DNA of 64,000 bases from Volvox africanus. Its lineage: Eukaryota; Chlorophyta; Chlorophyceae; Chlamydomonadales; Volvocaceae. This document shows, in pieces, positions 33,401-45,400 of the stretch. The first letter of the stretch is position 1, and the number at the start of each line of letters is the position of its first letter. The stretch is taken from assembly GCA_030268105.1 (NCBI GenBank), contig BSDZ01000009.1, positions 1,811,501-1,875,500 of the forward strand. The letters are read 5' to 3'. The notes below the pieces were generated by a model, which was not told where the DNA came from, did no database searches, and saw only the letters and a list, made by a program, of their open reading frames with translations. Position numbers and translations under genes: made by a program.

Positions 33401-36400
33401 TCCCAGGACTGTGCCAAGGCATCGGAATTGCCCTGCAGCACCGGCCCGGTTAGTGGGGCCTTGCACAACTGGGCAACACGCCGTGCCAAAAGAAGACGAA
33501 TGCCCACTATCTCTTTAACTCGTAACTCTTTAACTCTCTTTAACTCTTCCTTCCTCCGATGCTGATCCTTCCTTGTGACCGGGTTCCTGGTTTCCATACC
33601 CGGAAGGCCCTGGCCCCGCGCCATCTAGGTTGAACCTAGATTCCTGGTTTCCATGGACTAGCAGAAGCGGCCGCTGTAGAAAAAGGGGCCATAACGCGTA
33701 AAATCCAGATCCAGATCCAGATCCAAATCGGCGAAAGAAAACATTATTTGCCCTTGTCGAGCTTCCTCTCGAGCTCCCTCCCTCTGCCTCTACCTTATCC
33801 CCCTCCAGCATGGCCAGGTTCTTCCGCAAACGACTGCGCTCAAGTTCCGCCGCCGCCGCCGCCACCTCGGCCCGCTGCGCCGCCACCTCGGCCGCATCGG
33901 CTCGTGCCCGAGCGGTCTCCAGCTCACTCAGCCGTACGGCCGCTTCTTTCTACGTGTCATATACGTACGGAAAAACGATAGGACTGCTTGCGTTCGTATA
34001 TATGTCTGTGCATGTGTCTGTGTATACGCGTAACACAATCTGTATGTTGTTGAGCACTGAGCTACATGGAACAGTTACACCTGTGGAAATCAAGTAGTGC
34101 CACGTCGGTAGCAGTCGGCGGCATTACTGTGGCAACGGATCAATGGGAAACGCACAACGGTGACGGAGAGAACCGCTCACTCGCATGGCTGTCTTCGCCC
34201 CTTCCGTCACCTCCCCCCTCCCAGGCCCCCAAAGCCCCAAGAGCCAGGAAGAACCACGACACCTGCCTGAAGGGCCGATGCCTCAGACCTCGCCAGCTCT
34301 ATAGCCCTCCGCAGCTCCTCCACCTCCACCCGCCTCTCCGCCAGATGCCGGTCGCCCTCCGCCTGCACCATGCTGTTGGTCAGCCGCAGCTTGGCGACCT
34401 CGTCTTGCGCCTCCTGAAGCTGCTGCCGAACCACACCGGCGTCCAGCGCGTGAGCCTGCCCGGGTTCCGGTGGTTGTGGCTGGTGCGTTAGTAGTGGTTA
34501 TGGTGGTTGTGGTCATGGACGGGGGCCACCTCCTCACCTGCAGTCGCCCCGCCGCCTCCTGCACCAGCGCCACTGCGGCGCTCATGGAGGCCTCTACCGC
34601 GGTGTCCAGAGCCACCTTCTCGCCCACCACCCATTCGCGCATAATCCTGGATAGGAAGTCAGCGCCCTGCAGCCAACGAACGTCCGACAACCAACTGTTT
34701 GTTCTACATTCCTCGGCCAGTGCAGTGTGATGCAGATTGATTTAGTTCGTGTGTGTATTTTGCACCCCACCCACCGTCACACGCCACACGCCACACACGC
34801 CCCCCCCAACACACACCCGACCCACCCTCTCCACGCACACACGCCACACACACAGACTCATCTTTTCGCGAGGAAGCTCTCCAATACCTACATACACACA
34901 CAGCCCTGCAGGAGACATATCCTTCATCTCCCAGCGAATACCTGAAGGTATGCGACCGCGGGGTTGGCGCTGACGTCCAGGGAGGACGCCACGGCCTCCT
35001 GCAGAGAGATCAGCGCCCGACGTAACGTACTCCATGCTGCCCTCACCACAAACAGGCTGTGCTGGTGCTGGTGCTGCTGGTGCGGGTGTTGGCCGCCGGC
35101 GCGCAGGACTCCCCCACTGCTGACGCCCACACCGGCGCCCTCGTGGTCGGCTGGGCCGGGCTGGCGGGCTTCGGGCAGTCCTGGAATGGACGCGAGCACA
35201 TCGATCTGATGGGGGGAGCGAGAGAGGCATCAGCGGTACGATATATGGCTATTAAAGGTTGATAAGGCCCCCGATGCACAGTGACTATGTTGGTGATGAT
35301 GAAACACGCAATGTGAGTGATGGGGCAGCGAGGGGCATCGGTACGGTTAGCGGTAGACCGTAGCACAAATCATATCTTGCCGTACAAGCCTTCGGGGAAT
35401 CGAATCTGTTAGGTGGGAAGGTACGGAAGATACGGTAGCGGGTGGAACCCACCCTTCGCTTTACGTACCCACCCTGGAGAGGTGCCGATCCAAGAAGCCC
35501 TTGACGTCCTCGGGCAGCAACACCCCACTCGGCACGCCGCGCATCAGATCCGCGTCCGCCAGCAGCACACGCTCCAGCAACTGCTCAAACTCCAGCCGCT
35601 GCCGTAGCAACCGTTGTCGTACGATTACCAAGTGCTCCGTCACCGTTAGCAGGCCTGGGCCGCCGCCGCGGGCGCCACCTCCCCGCAGTGTTTGCGAGCT
35701 GCTTGCGGGGGGCGACACGGAGGCGGTCGACCCCGGCGTTGGTGTCACCAGCCCGTCACGGGTCCTCCGGAGCTGGGCTTCGAGCTCCTGCGGTTCCAGG
35801 TTCCAGGTGATTCGGGATATTTGAAATTTGAAATGTTGTTTGGGGGGAGCGGGTTTATGAACTTTATGAGTAAGTAATTTTGATTACCTTGGATGTGTAT
35901 TGATTTCTTGTCACCTGAATTGTGCGATGTGCCCGCAGCAGCTCATCTGCCAGCTGAACGTCGGAGCCCACCGGCCCCCCCGGGGCAGTGTCCAGGAGCT
36001 GCTTCCCACGCAGAAAGGATGCACGAGGGTTGGGGTAACCGCACCGACCAAGATGACAGGCCGCATACACTCACGTATCATCAGCATCATCAACAGTAAC
36101 AGCAGCAGCAGCAGCAGGCACATATCCGCCGGAAACCATATGGCACGGATATGTGAAGTCATTCACATAACAGCAGCAACATGGGATAGCAGGCTAGAGG
36201 CTGGAACAGCAGCAGCGGAACAGCAGCAGCGGAACAGCAGCAGCGGAACAGCAGCAGGGGAACAGCAGCAGGGGAACAGCAGCAGCGGAACAGCAGCAGC
36301 GGAACAGCAGCAGGGGAACAGCAGCAGCGGAACAGCAGCAGCGGAACAGCAGCAGGGGAACAGCAGCAGCGGAACAGCAGCAGCGGAACAGCAGCAGGGG

Positions 36401-39021
36401 AACAGCAGCAGCGGAACAGCAGCAGCGGAACAGCAGCAGCGGAACAGCAGCAGGGGAACAGCAGCAGCGGAACAGCAGCAGCGGAACAGCAGCAGGGGAA
36501 CAGCAGCAGCGGAACAGCAGCAGCGGAACAGCAGCAGGGGAACAGCAGCAGCGGAACAGCAGCAGCGGAACAGCAGCAGGGGAACAGCAGCAGCGGAACA
36601 GCAGCGGCGGAACAGCAGCAGGGGAATAGCAGCAGGGGAACAGCAGCGGCGAGGACAGGCAGGGCAGTTGCCGCTACCCCCGGTCTCGCCCCCCCTCCTG
36701 CACCTGATGTAAGCCCCCCCTGGACCTGACTCCACAACTCACGTAGGGCTCCACCCCGGGGTGTGCCACGTGCCAGCGCTGGTGGGCGTGCGAGGGAGAC
36801 CACCAACAACAACGACAACAGCACACACGCACGCATACACATACACACACAGATACAAATTCACATTCACACCAACGTAGACAGACACGGGGGCGCGCAG
36901 ACGGACACATACATACACATACACACACGTCCATACCTCGGCCTTCAGTCTGGAGACCTGCAACCGCAAATCATCCGCCTCCTGCTCCGAAACCATTAGC
37001 CGCGACCGCACCGCCTCGTGCCGCCGCCGCTCGTCCTTTGAGGGGTAACCAAGGAAAACCACGAATGACCAAATACCCTATCTGAACCTGATGGCTGTCT
37101 GGGGGAATCCGCAAACACGCCGGGACCCGGTCGGTAACCCCGTCTGGCCGGATGGAGGATTCCCTTAACCCCGTGATTCCTGTTCAGCTGCGTCGTCCTC
37201 AAAAGCCTCAACCTCATGCCGTTTACAACCCCTCGCGCTGTAACCTCCATGCCAACAACCCACCGAGGCTCCCCACGATTCGGTTCCCTAGGCCCTAAGG
37301 CTACCCATCAAGATTGCATACCTTTGCCGTCCCCCGAGTGCTAGTTAGTCGCCGAGGCCCTCCCCTTCACCAGGTATGGGTGGGGATGGCCCGTTGGTGC
37401 TGTTGCTGCTGATGTGTATGACGATGATGATGGTACCGTACCCTACTCCGTTATGTTCGTTATTCGGACACACACACACACACACATCCTCATCCTCCTC
37501 ACGGACCTCACGACCTTCTCCGCCCTCCCCTCCCCCTTCCCGCTCTTAGAGCCGCCCTCGGGCTTACCTGTAACGCAGCCTGTAAGACAGCCGAACGGCA
37601 GTTGCCGGGACTCTCCCTCGCAGGGAACGATCCCTTTGTCGTCACGGGGTGACGAAGTGGTGACGTGCCACTCAGTTCCAATGATGTTGCGGTATCCGCG
37701 AAGAGGCTGTCCTCATCACTGCTGATGCCACCGACAAACATGCCCTTACCGCCGGGGAGCCGTGCGGCGCCGCTGCCGCCCCCGCCTCCGCCTCCGCCGG
37801 CAGCGCTGTCAGCGCCACCGACAAAGACCACGCCGCGATCCCGCTCCCCAGTATCCCGGACTTTGGCGCCGCCACCGGCGGCAACTCCATTCGTATTGCG
37901 ACCTCCCTGGCTATTGCGCTTCTGCTTTAGCTTTACGACCTGCTTCTCACGGTGCCGTAGCATCTCAACCAGTTTGTGCTCCCGAGACGCTGCCTTCAGT
38001 GCCGTCGCCTCCGCCGCCGCGAGTTTGGCACGCAGGTCCGCCAAGGCGGCGGATTGCACCGCCACGCCAACGGCCTGCGCCTGCGCCAGTGCCTGGCCCG
38101 CTGCAGCACGATGCCCGGAGGTGGTGGCGTCCGCCAGACCGGCTTTAAGGGTGCGCTTCTCCTCCTCCCACACAGCCTGCTGCTCTAGCAACTGCTTCTG
38201 CTGGCCGTCCAGAAGTGCCTGTAAGCTGCGAATGGACTCCTCCTTAGTGGCCAGCAGGCTGTCATAATGTAGTTGCAGCTCTGTGAGCTGAATGCCTTTG
38301 GCGGTGGATTCCGACCGGAACTTGTTTAGTTGGTCGTGCACGCGACTGCAAGGCGGGCAGTAGGGGGCCGGGAACGAGGAAGGTGGCTGGTGCGGTGGAA
38401 GATGGTTGTGACCTAGGGTTTGGGTTCTCTTGGTTGGTTCAGCGGGGCGTTGATGTGTTGTAGTTTTGTGGAATGATGATGAGGTCCGCGTATAGGGTTG
38501 GACGAGGAGAGGAGGGGGTTACGGACCTTTGGCTAGTGGGCCGCACTTAGGGTGTAGGCCAAGGCAAGGGCAAGGTAAGGCAGGTCATGTCATTTCAGGT
38601 AGGCAGAAGGTTTCTGAGGCGATGCCCTTGCGACAAGGATGTGTGCAAATGGGGGGGGAGGGGTATCTATGCCCGAGCCCTTTGTTGCCCCTCCTCTCAA
38701 GGTGCGATTATCAGACAAGCCAAATGGCCCAACCTACTTTAGTGTCCGATTCAGGTTGTCGCATTCGGACAAGGAGTTGGCCAGTTCGTTACGAGTCTGT
38801 TGGACCTCATCCGTGATGCGTCTGAGGCGTTGCTCAAGCAGCGAGTTCTTAGTTGCTTCATTTCGCAGCTCCTCGCGCGCCGCTGTAAGCTCGGCGTTTG
38901 CAGATTCCAATTCTTGTTTAAGGAATGTCTGGCTGGTCTGGCAGGCGGCGAGTTCGTGCTCTTTGTCCAAGAGCTTCTGCGACAGCTGCTGGATGCGCCA
39001 GTTGGGGTCATCGGTAGCCAT
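27496..39021 (-). CDS. Giant coiled-coil protein, function unknown
   Basis: Starts ATG at 39021 (MATDDPNWRIQQLSQKLLDK) and ends TAG at 27498-27496, with about 20 exons and an estimated 1,700-1,800 residues. Phase-checked exons include 39021-38738, 38345-37568, 37035-36937, 36001-35915, 35787-35473, 35205-34942, 34666-34538, 28244-28038 and 27822-27496. Others are clear but approximate: about 34452-34257, 33947-33798, 33433-33331, 32958-32640, 32460-32210, 31965-31680, 31385-31215, 30485-29960, 29735-29515, 29230-29094. A weak 36-base exon may lie at 36778-36743. Heptad-rich helices dominate (LKQELESANAELTAAREELR; LHADLAIAKERLAALEAAE), with Gly/Ala-rich linkers and a Gln-rich C-terminus. There is no membrane segment or enzyme motif. 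A basal-body, flagellar or other cytoskeletal scaffold is possible but is inference. Introns hold two 14-bp arrays, CA/GT runs and a short interspersed element. Confidence 0.72.
28276..28918 (-). repeat. 14-bp tandem array of 5' splice-site-like units
   Basis: About 46 tandem copies of a 14-bp unit, which on the sense (minus) strand of the host gene reads GCCATAGGGTGAGW. One position varies between two states: 17 units read GGTGAGT and 29 read GGTGAGA by my count. The array fills roughly three quarters of the intron between exons ending at 29094 and starting at 28244. Because 14 is not a multiple of 3, all three plus frames stay open, which creates long spurious ORFs. Confidence 0.95.
29775..29850. 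repeat. CA/CG alternating purine-pyrimidine run
   Basis: (CA)n interrupted by CGCACGTGCACA and CGCATGTGCACA units, inside an intron of the coiled-coil gene. The alternation would favour Z-DNA. No gene is encoded. Confidence 0.75.
30813..31095 (+). mobile_element. Short interspersed element between microsatellites
   Basis: About 283 bp, reverse-complement match of 10037-10320. It is bordered on the left by CATACACATACACGCATACACATAC (30770-30805) and on the right by ACACACATACACGCATACAC (31097-31120). It lies in an intron of the coiled-coil gene, between exons about 31385-31215 and 30485-29960. No target duplication beyond the microsatellite could be defined. Confidence 0.65.
32525..32590 (+). 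repeat. GT-rich microsatellite
   Basis: (GT)n with GTAT and GCGT interruptions in an intron of the coiled-coil gene. On the sense strand it is a CA-rich tract. Similar short tracts lie at 34785-34870 and 36830-36930. Confidence 0.8.
36200..36655 (-). repeat. 14-bp tandem array with 42-bp higher-order period
   Basis: About 32 copies of GGAACAGCAGCAGS, where S alternates in a mostly regular C-C-G order, giving a 42-bp higher-order unit. It lies in the intron between coiled-coil exons 37035-36937 and 36001-35915. On the sense strand the units (SCTGCTGCTGTTCC) contain no AG dinucleotide, so the array adds no potential 3' splice sites. Long ORFs on either strand here are consequences of the 42-bp period and not genes. 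Confidence 0.93.
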
Positions 39022-39477
39022 TTCTGCCCCGAGCTGAATAATTTGCGTCTGTATAAATTACGGGAGTGTTGTGCACATGTCGAATGTGTCAGCTAGTTCG
39101 CCAATTAGCAATGTGTCGATCAGTTTGACCAGCGGTGTTGACTGCAATTAGGCCATGACCAGAGTGTAACATACTTGTGGGTTCAAATTTTGGGTCAATT
39201 GTTACAGCTTGTTACTTTGCAATGGGTGTTCGCAAAATTTTCTCAGTAACGCCGTACGTTCTTTCGGAATTCAGGTTAACTGACAGACAAGACAAGCGGT
39301 TGATGGGGAGTACTCTTGAGAATGTTAATTGTTGCATCACATATTGTAATTCTACTGAATACCTTCACCGCCAGAGTCGTTGTACTATTTCACTATCGAG
39401 AGACAGCCGCCACAAGAAACAAAAAAGATATATAAATTATTTTCTTCTGACATATGGAAGTATTCTTTCTTAATTCT
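39022..39477. promoter_or_regulatory. Divergent intergenic region
   Basis: Only 456 bases separate the ATG of the minus-strand coiled-coil gene (39021) from that of the plus-strand gene at 39478, so both promoters and 5' UTRs must share it. The region is AT-richer than its surroundings. No TATA box or other element could be assigned with confidence. Confidence 0.5.
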
Positions 39478-42400
39478 ATGCAAACATGCCGTTGGCCAAT
39501 TTTTAAGGGTCACTCGCAGCGAACATTAGACGTTGAGCGCGCCTATCGCCGACGGCGCCCTTGCCTAAGCCTCTTCGAATGTCCTTCGAGGTCGCCTGCG
39601 TGTGCCGTCGGCGGCAATGTTCCATCTGGGCGGCGGTCCACATTCATCGCCGCCGCCGCGCCCACCACCTCCGGCACCAGTCGCACTGAAACCACACCAA
39701 ACGGCGCCCCTCCTTCATCACCTTCATCACCCTCCTCTTTACTCGAAGACCCTACTCATTCACATCCCCAGCAGCCCCAACCACGCGGCAGCAAACCCCG
39801 CTTTCGGCTCCTCCCAGAGGATTTAAATGACCGACAGCTGCCAGAGGATAATCCCTCCCTGGACGACATCGTGCTAGACGAGCAGTATTACCGAGAGATG
39901 GGCCTTACGGAGGAGGACGTCCAGGAAGCCTTATGGCAATTGGATGCGACTGAAGTTGACCCGGAGGGTTTGAATCTCAGCCCGGGGGCGATCTCCATGG
40001 CGCAGCTTTCCACCGATGTGGCAGCTGCGGCGGCGGCGGTGGTTCCGGAGCCCCGGGTCCCGCTTCAGAGCCGCGCACCGGGAACGTTTACAAGGGTAAT
40101 GGACGAGCAATCTGGGCGCCGGGGCCAGCTGCAGCAACCAACCCATGGTTCGATCAATGGAAAGGGAGCCGGCAAAGCCCCCGACACGCATTCGGAAGAC
40201 GAGGAAGAGGAGCATTGTGATGAAACGGATGGCACGAATGAAACCAAGCTGCTTTCACCTTTTGGTGACGATTTCGGTTTGGACCTTTCGGCTGCGATGA
40301 CAGCCGACGACGGTGATTGCGATGACAATGAAGTGTACGGCCCAGAGGTACGGCTTTACGGCAGCGCAGCTGTACAGCAGCTTCAGAACCAAGATCATAG
40401 GTCTGGAAGACAGGGAGGAGCATAGCCATGGGGCATAGCCTTGGGATACCCCAAGGGGTGTGGTCGTGGGGTACCGTGCTGCGTCATCCCTTGACACCGC
40501 ATTTCACACACATTCTGGTTGCTAACTCAGTGGTACAAAAGCGACGAACTTCGGCTGAGTTCCCTACGGCCTCTTTCGAGCAGCCCTTCGCTCTCCTTGT
40601 CCGCACCGCCCTAGGTTCGATGTGGAGAACCAAAAGAGGCCTTTCGTGGGGTCCGACTGTGATGAGCGTCCACATTTGCCGTACCGTACCAGGATGCACC
40701 GGCCGGAGCTTTCCACGCATATAAACGTGGATCTGCTCCATCGCCGTCCTCTCCCTCGCTCCCCCTCCCGCCCCAAATTATTCATCGTGATCTGCTGCTC
40801 GTCTCGTACCTTATCCTAGTGTCGTCTTTGTCTCATTATGATTTTCCGTACAGGCGGTGGTGCTGGCTGGCTTCCGCCCCGAAGAGCACGGGCTTGTGCG
40901 GGCGCTGCTCGATACCGCGGGGGGCCATGTAGTTAAGGTGAGTGTGTGGGAGCCGGGAGGAGGGGGGGAGGGAGGCAGAGGAAAACCCGGAAGAGCTGAT
41001 TGAGGAGGGGAGGAGGAGGGGGAGGGGGTGGCTCCCTGCTCATACCCCTTTATGCTCCCGGCACTACACACTGGCCCCATGGGCCCTATTCATCCTGTGG
41101 CCAGATCCGTTGACATCTTGAACCCCAACAGCAGTGCCAGGTCTCGTCTTATCATCTTCTCCTCTGGAGCCCCCTGAAGCTCCGAAACCTCTGAAACCCC
41201 GGTGTGAAACGTGTGTGCCTGGGTGGGGTTGCGGCAGGTGTTGCCCGTCACGGAGTCCATGCTGTACGGTACCGTGGACGAGGCTGTACATTTGGCAGAG
41301 CAGGATTGGGCTGCGCCACGTGCCCCGGACGGCCCTCGCGGCGGCAGCTGGGGCTCGCAGCGGACCGTCCTGTTCGCCGGCCTCGGGTCAGTGAGTGAGC
41401 GAGCGAATGAGCGGCCTAATTAAGCTACTGAACTGAAACAAAAACAACAGAGCCACCGGATTTGGTCTTATGCGGCGATCTGCTCCACCACATTGTTTTC
41501 GCGCGCTTGCGGGTGTGTCGTACGTTTGCATCTCTTTTTGCAGCCACTCAGTGGTAGCGACCCAGATCGATCGATCGGTCGTCAGGAAGGCCATCTTTCG
41601 GGCCCTTTCCCCATCCCCTTTGACATATGAGTGTCCCCCATGCCCTTCTCCACGTAAGCTGCAGTTTTCATGTTTTCGCCGCCCCCTCCGCCGCCCCCTC
41701 CGCCGCCCCCAGGCTTTCTGCACAATTGACGTTTCTGGAGCTGCTGGAGTCCAGCGGGTTCCCGGCGGTGTGTGCGACCGCGGCGCGGTGCGACCTGGCG
41801 GGGCGGCGGCTGGGGGAGGTGCTGGCGGAAGCGGTCGCGGTGAGGCCCTCACCTCCTCCCTCACCCTCAACCATTCCTAACCCAACATCGCTCCACTGAC
41901 GCCGTACAAACACACACACACACATACACACACCTTTTATTTGGACAGACCCAAGCATAGCATGACCCCTACCAGTTTTTACGCGCATGGCAGCAGCAGT
42001 CGCAGCAGTAGCGTTAGTGTTAGAGGGAACGGCAGCAGTGCCGGAAGCAATAGTGGAAGCAGTAGCAGTATGGGATGTTAAGACTTGCGCTACTTTTGCC
42101 ATCTCCCAGAACGCATCACCCCCTCTCGGCCCAACAACCGACGCAGGATCAGCGCAGTCAAACCAATCGTATTTCCTGGAAGGAGGGGGGGGAGCCCTGG
42201 CGGGCCGCAGCCGCCGCCACCGGCCACGTCGCCGACGGCCGGGGCGGCCTGGCGCCCCTGGAGGAGCTCATTGGGCATAAGGCACGGGATCGGCTACGCC
42301 AGGTCGACGATAATAATGATCATGACGACAATGGCGCCACGCCAGTGTACGACAAAGACGAAGATGACGCTGGCGGCGGCGGACGTGGAGGCGCCGTCCC

Positions 42401-45400
42401 GACTTTAAACAGCGTCGGACGGGAAGCGGCAGCGTCGGCGGAGGCGGAGTGGGAGGCATGGCGTGTCGCCCGTAACGCCGCCGCGGCAGCGGGTTGGGGT
42501 ATAGAGACGGATGATGGCGTGGGTCGGGTTTCCGACAAAGATCCAGATCCAGATCCAGATTCGGATCTCGCTGCGGTTCCAACTCTCGCAGACATGGGTG
42601 TCAATCTTGAGCAGCTGCGGGAGCAAGTCTTGCGTCAACTGTCGGAGATGGATCCAGAGACGTTGGACGAGCTACTGGTGGATTCGCCGTACGGTTATGC
42701 CGCTGAAGAGGCGCTGGCGCAGTGGCGGCGGGTGCAGGCGGACGACGGCGGACAGGACCGGCCGGTTCCTGCCGTCCCCACTGTCGCAGGCGGTCCAGCG
42801 GCGGCGGCGGCTGCGGCGGCGGGGAGAGGTCTGACGGCGGATGAGACGGGGCAGCTGGCGGAATGGCAGCGGCAGCGATGGCAGAAAGTGAAGGAGAGCT
42901 TGGAGACGGCGGCGGCGGCAGCGGGGCAGCTTGTCATGCATGCCGAGTCGTCGTTGCTGCAGACGGAACCGCCCTCGCCCTCGCCGTTGCCGCCGCCATC
43001 CACGCCACCGTCGCCGCCGCCGCCGCAGCAGCAGCAGCAGTTCCAACCGGTGGCTCCGTCGATTCCCTTCCCTGAACCGGTTGGAACCCATGGGTCGCAG
43101 CCCGCCGGAATGATTGAGGATGCTACAGCAGCTGCTTCTGCTGCAGCATTTTCAGCACCAGCTCATAATGCCGTGAGCCGCACCGCTTCGGGCACCAGCA
43201 TGGAGGGACCCGTGCTGCACCAGCAGCAGTCGCCGCCACGGCCTCCACCGCCGCTGCACCAGCAGCCGGTACGGCAGGGACCAGCCCCACCAGCCCCAAC
43301 ACCGACCCCGGCGCCAGCTCCCACTTTGGATGTGCTCTACCCTCTCAATGAATCTCCGGGACCCGTCATTTCGGAGCTCAATGACCTCCTGGGTCTCGAT
43401 GATGCTTCGGTGGTTTCGGAGCTCGATGACTTATTGGGAAAGCTGACGCCGGCCACCAGCACAGCTGCTGCTGCCGTTACCGGGGTGCCTCCATCACTCA
43501 CATCACCGCTGTCAGCAGCAACACCATTACCGTCGCTGCCCTTTAAGCCTCCGCCTTACCCTGAATCCGGATCTGGATTTGGGCCCGGCAAGACGGAAGG
43601 ATTCGGAACCAGCCTGGCTTTCGTTGCCAGCGGCAGCATCAGTGGCGGCGGCGGCGGCGGCGGCGGCGGGGTTCTCCAACAGGTGCAGGAAGCAGCGCGC
43701 AGCGGTACGGCACCGGAAGCCATTCAGAAGATGCTGGATGAGCGGTACGGCGTCACCTCGGCGCCACTACCGGCAGGTGCAGGGCCCGAGCAGATCGCAG
43801 CCGCATCACCGGGGCCGCCGATATCAGCGGTGACGGCAGCGGCAGCAGCGACAACGGAATCTAACCCGCTGCTGCGCCGGCCCCGCGGCAGCCTATTTGC
43901 CGGTTTGAAGTCAGGCAAGTCGGCCAGCACGTCATCGTCTGCTGCGGCTGGGACGCCTCCGCCGCCGCCGCCAGAGGGTGGCAAGCGGCTCCGGCCGCGC
44001 CGATCGTACGGTCCGGCGCCGCCACCGGCTCCGGATCCATTGATGAAGCCCTTACTGGATCTCCGTCCCGATATTGCGCGGGCGGTACAAGGTGGGGATC
44101 AGAAATTGGATATGTGATCGCCTTGGTGCTATCTGCTATGACTCCCATTGCGTGTTTTGCTTTTTCCCCAAATGGCTGAATGGGGGCTGTCAGGTCAGGA
44201 TGATCCCCATGTTACGTGTCCTGACACCCTCATCTTGAGCACAAGACACCCCCCTATGTTTCTCATCGCTGGTTGGCCTCATGCCGCTTCGTACTGATGA
44301 GGGTATCCCCCCGACCTGCCGTATCCGTCACTGCCGTCGCCGTCGCCTCAGAGAAGAAGGTGCAGTTCATGGACCTCAGCCGACTGAACGACAAACAGAA
44401 GCGGCACTTCGTGGAGCACCAGGCACGGCAGCGCCTGCAGCAGCAAGCGCAGCAGCAGGAACGGCAGCTTCAGCACCTACAGCAGCAACAGCAGGCATTA
44501 CAGCAACTGCGGCGGCAACAGAAACGAGAAGGATCAGGCCTGGAAGGGGCGGTGGAAGAGGCAGCAGCAGCAGCACAGGCGTGGCCGGGGGATGACGGGC
44601 AGAAACACACGTTGATGCACGGGCAGGATCATGCGGGCACAGAGTCGTACGATAATGTGTACGACGGTGAAGAAGACACCGAGGAATACGATACCGAGGG
44701 CGAGGGCGAGCAGGAGGAGGAGCAGCAGGAGGATGATGATCAGGTGCGATGCTATGCTGAGAACAACATTTGATGTTATGATGTTGATATATATGAGTCA
44801 TGATATTTTTGGGCTGTCAAGATATTTCCTAAGATATTTTGAGGGGCTGAGGGACTCCCTCCAGTCGCTTCATCTGCCGACTTGGAGAGTCACAAATCCG
44901 TCTTTCAGTTTATGTCGCGTGTGAACTGCCTGTTGTTGTATAACGCTATCCGCATACCCTCTGCGCCGTACGCGCAGGAGTACGGCACCGTACTGGATGC
45001 TGAGAAGCTGCAGCTGCTGGTGGAAGCTTCACAGCAGGAAGGGTTGAGCTTAGAGGAGACATTGGCGCAGGCGGTGGCTATGGGTAAGTTGTATCTCTAC
45101 TTTTTGTTATAGCCCTGAAGAGGTCATCTTTTTATATTTAATTCTACTAAACTAACTAAAATAATTTAAAGTCATCCTTTAATATATCAATTCAATTATT
45201 TTTATGAATAATATTAATATAAATTAAATTTGTACCAAGTGAGCGTTTCACCGTCGTTTGGACCGATGCTGCTGCCCCGGGGGATTTCGGTCTTATATTT
45301 TTAAATTGCACGGCATTGAATCCGACCACCGGACCGGCAGGTGTACGGCTTCCCGAAGCAGTCCTTCAGGAGGCGGGTGTCTCGCCGCCGTCGGAGGCAG

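Noticed and set aside
35900..36848. Long ORFs on both strands (Gln/Ser repeats; Leu/Phe/Cys repeats)
   Set aside because: Products of the 42-bp higher-order repeat. No domain, no independent start context, and inside an intron.
37665..38267. Plus-strand ORF of 200 residues opposite the coiled-coil gene
   Set aside because: Antisense shadow of the phase-checked exon 38345-37568; its Ala/Ser/Arg/Pro-rich composition mirrors the GC-rich coding strand.
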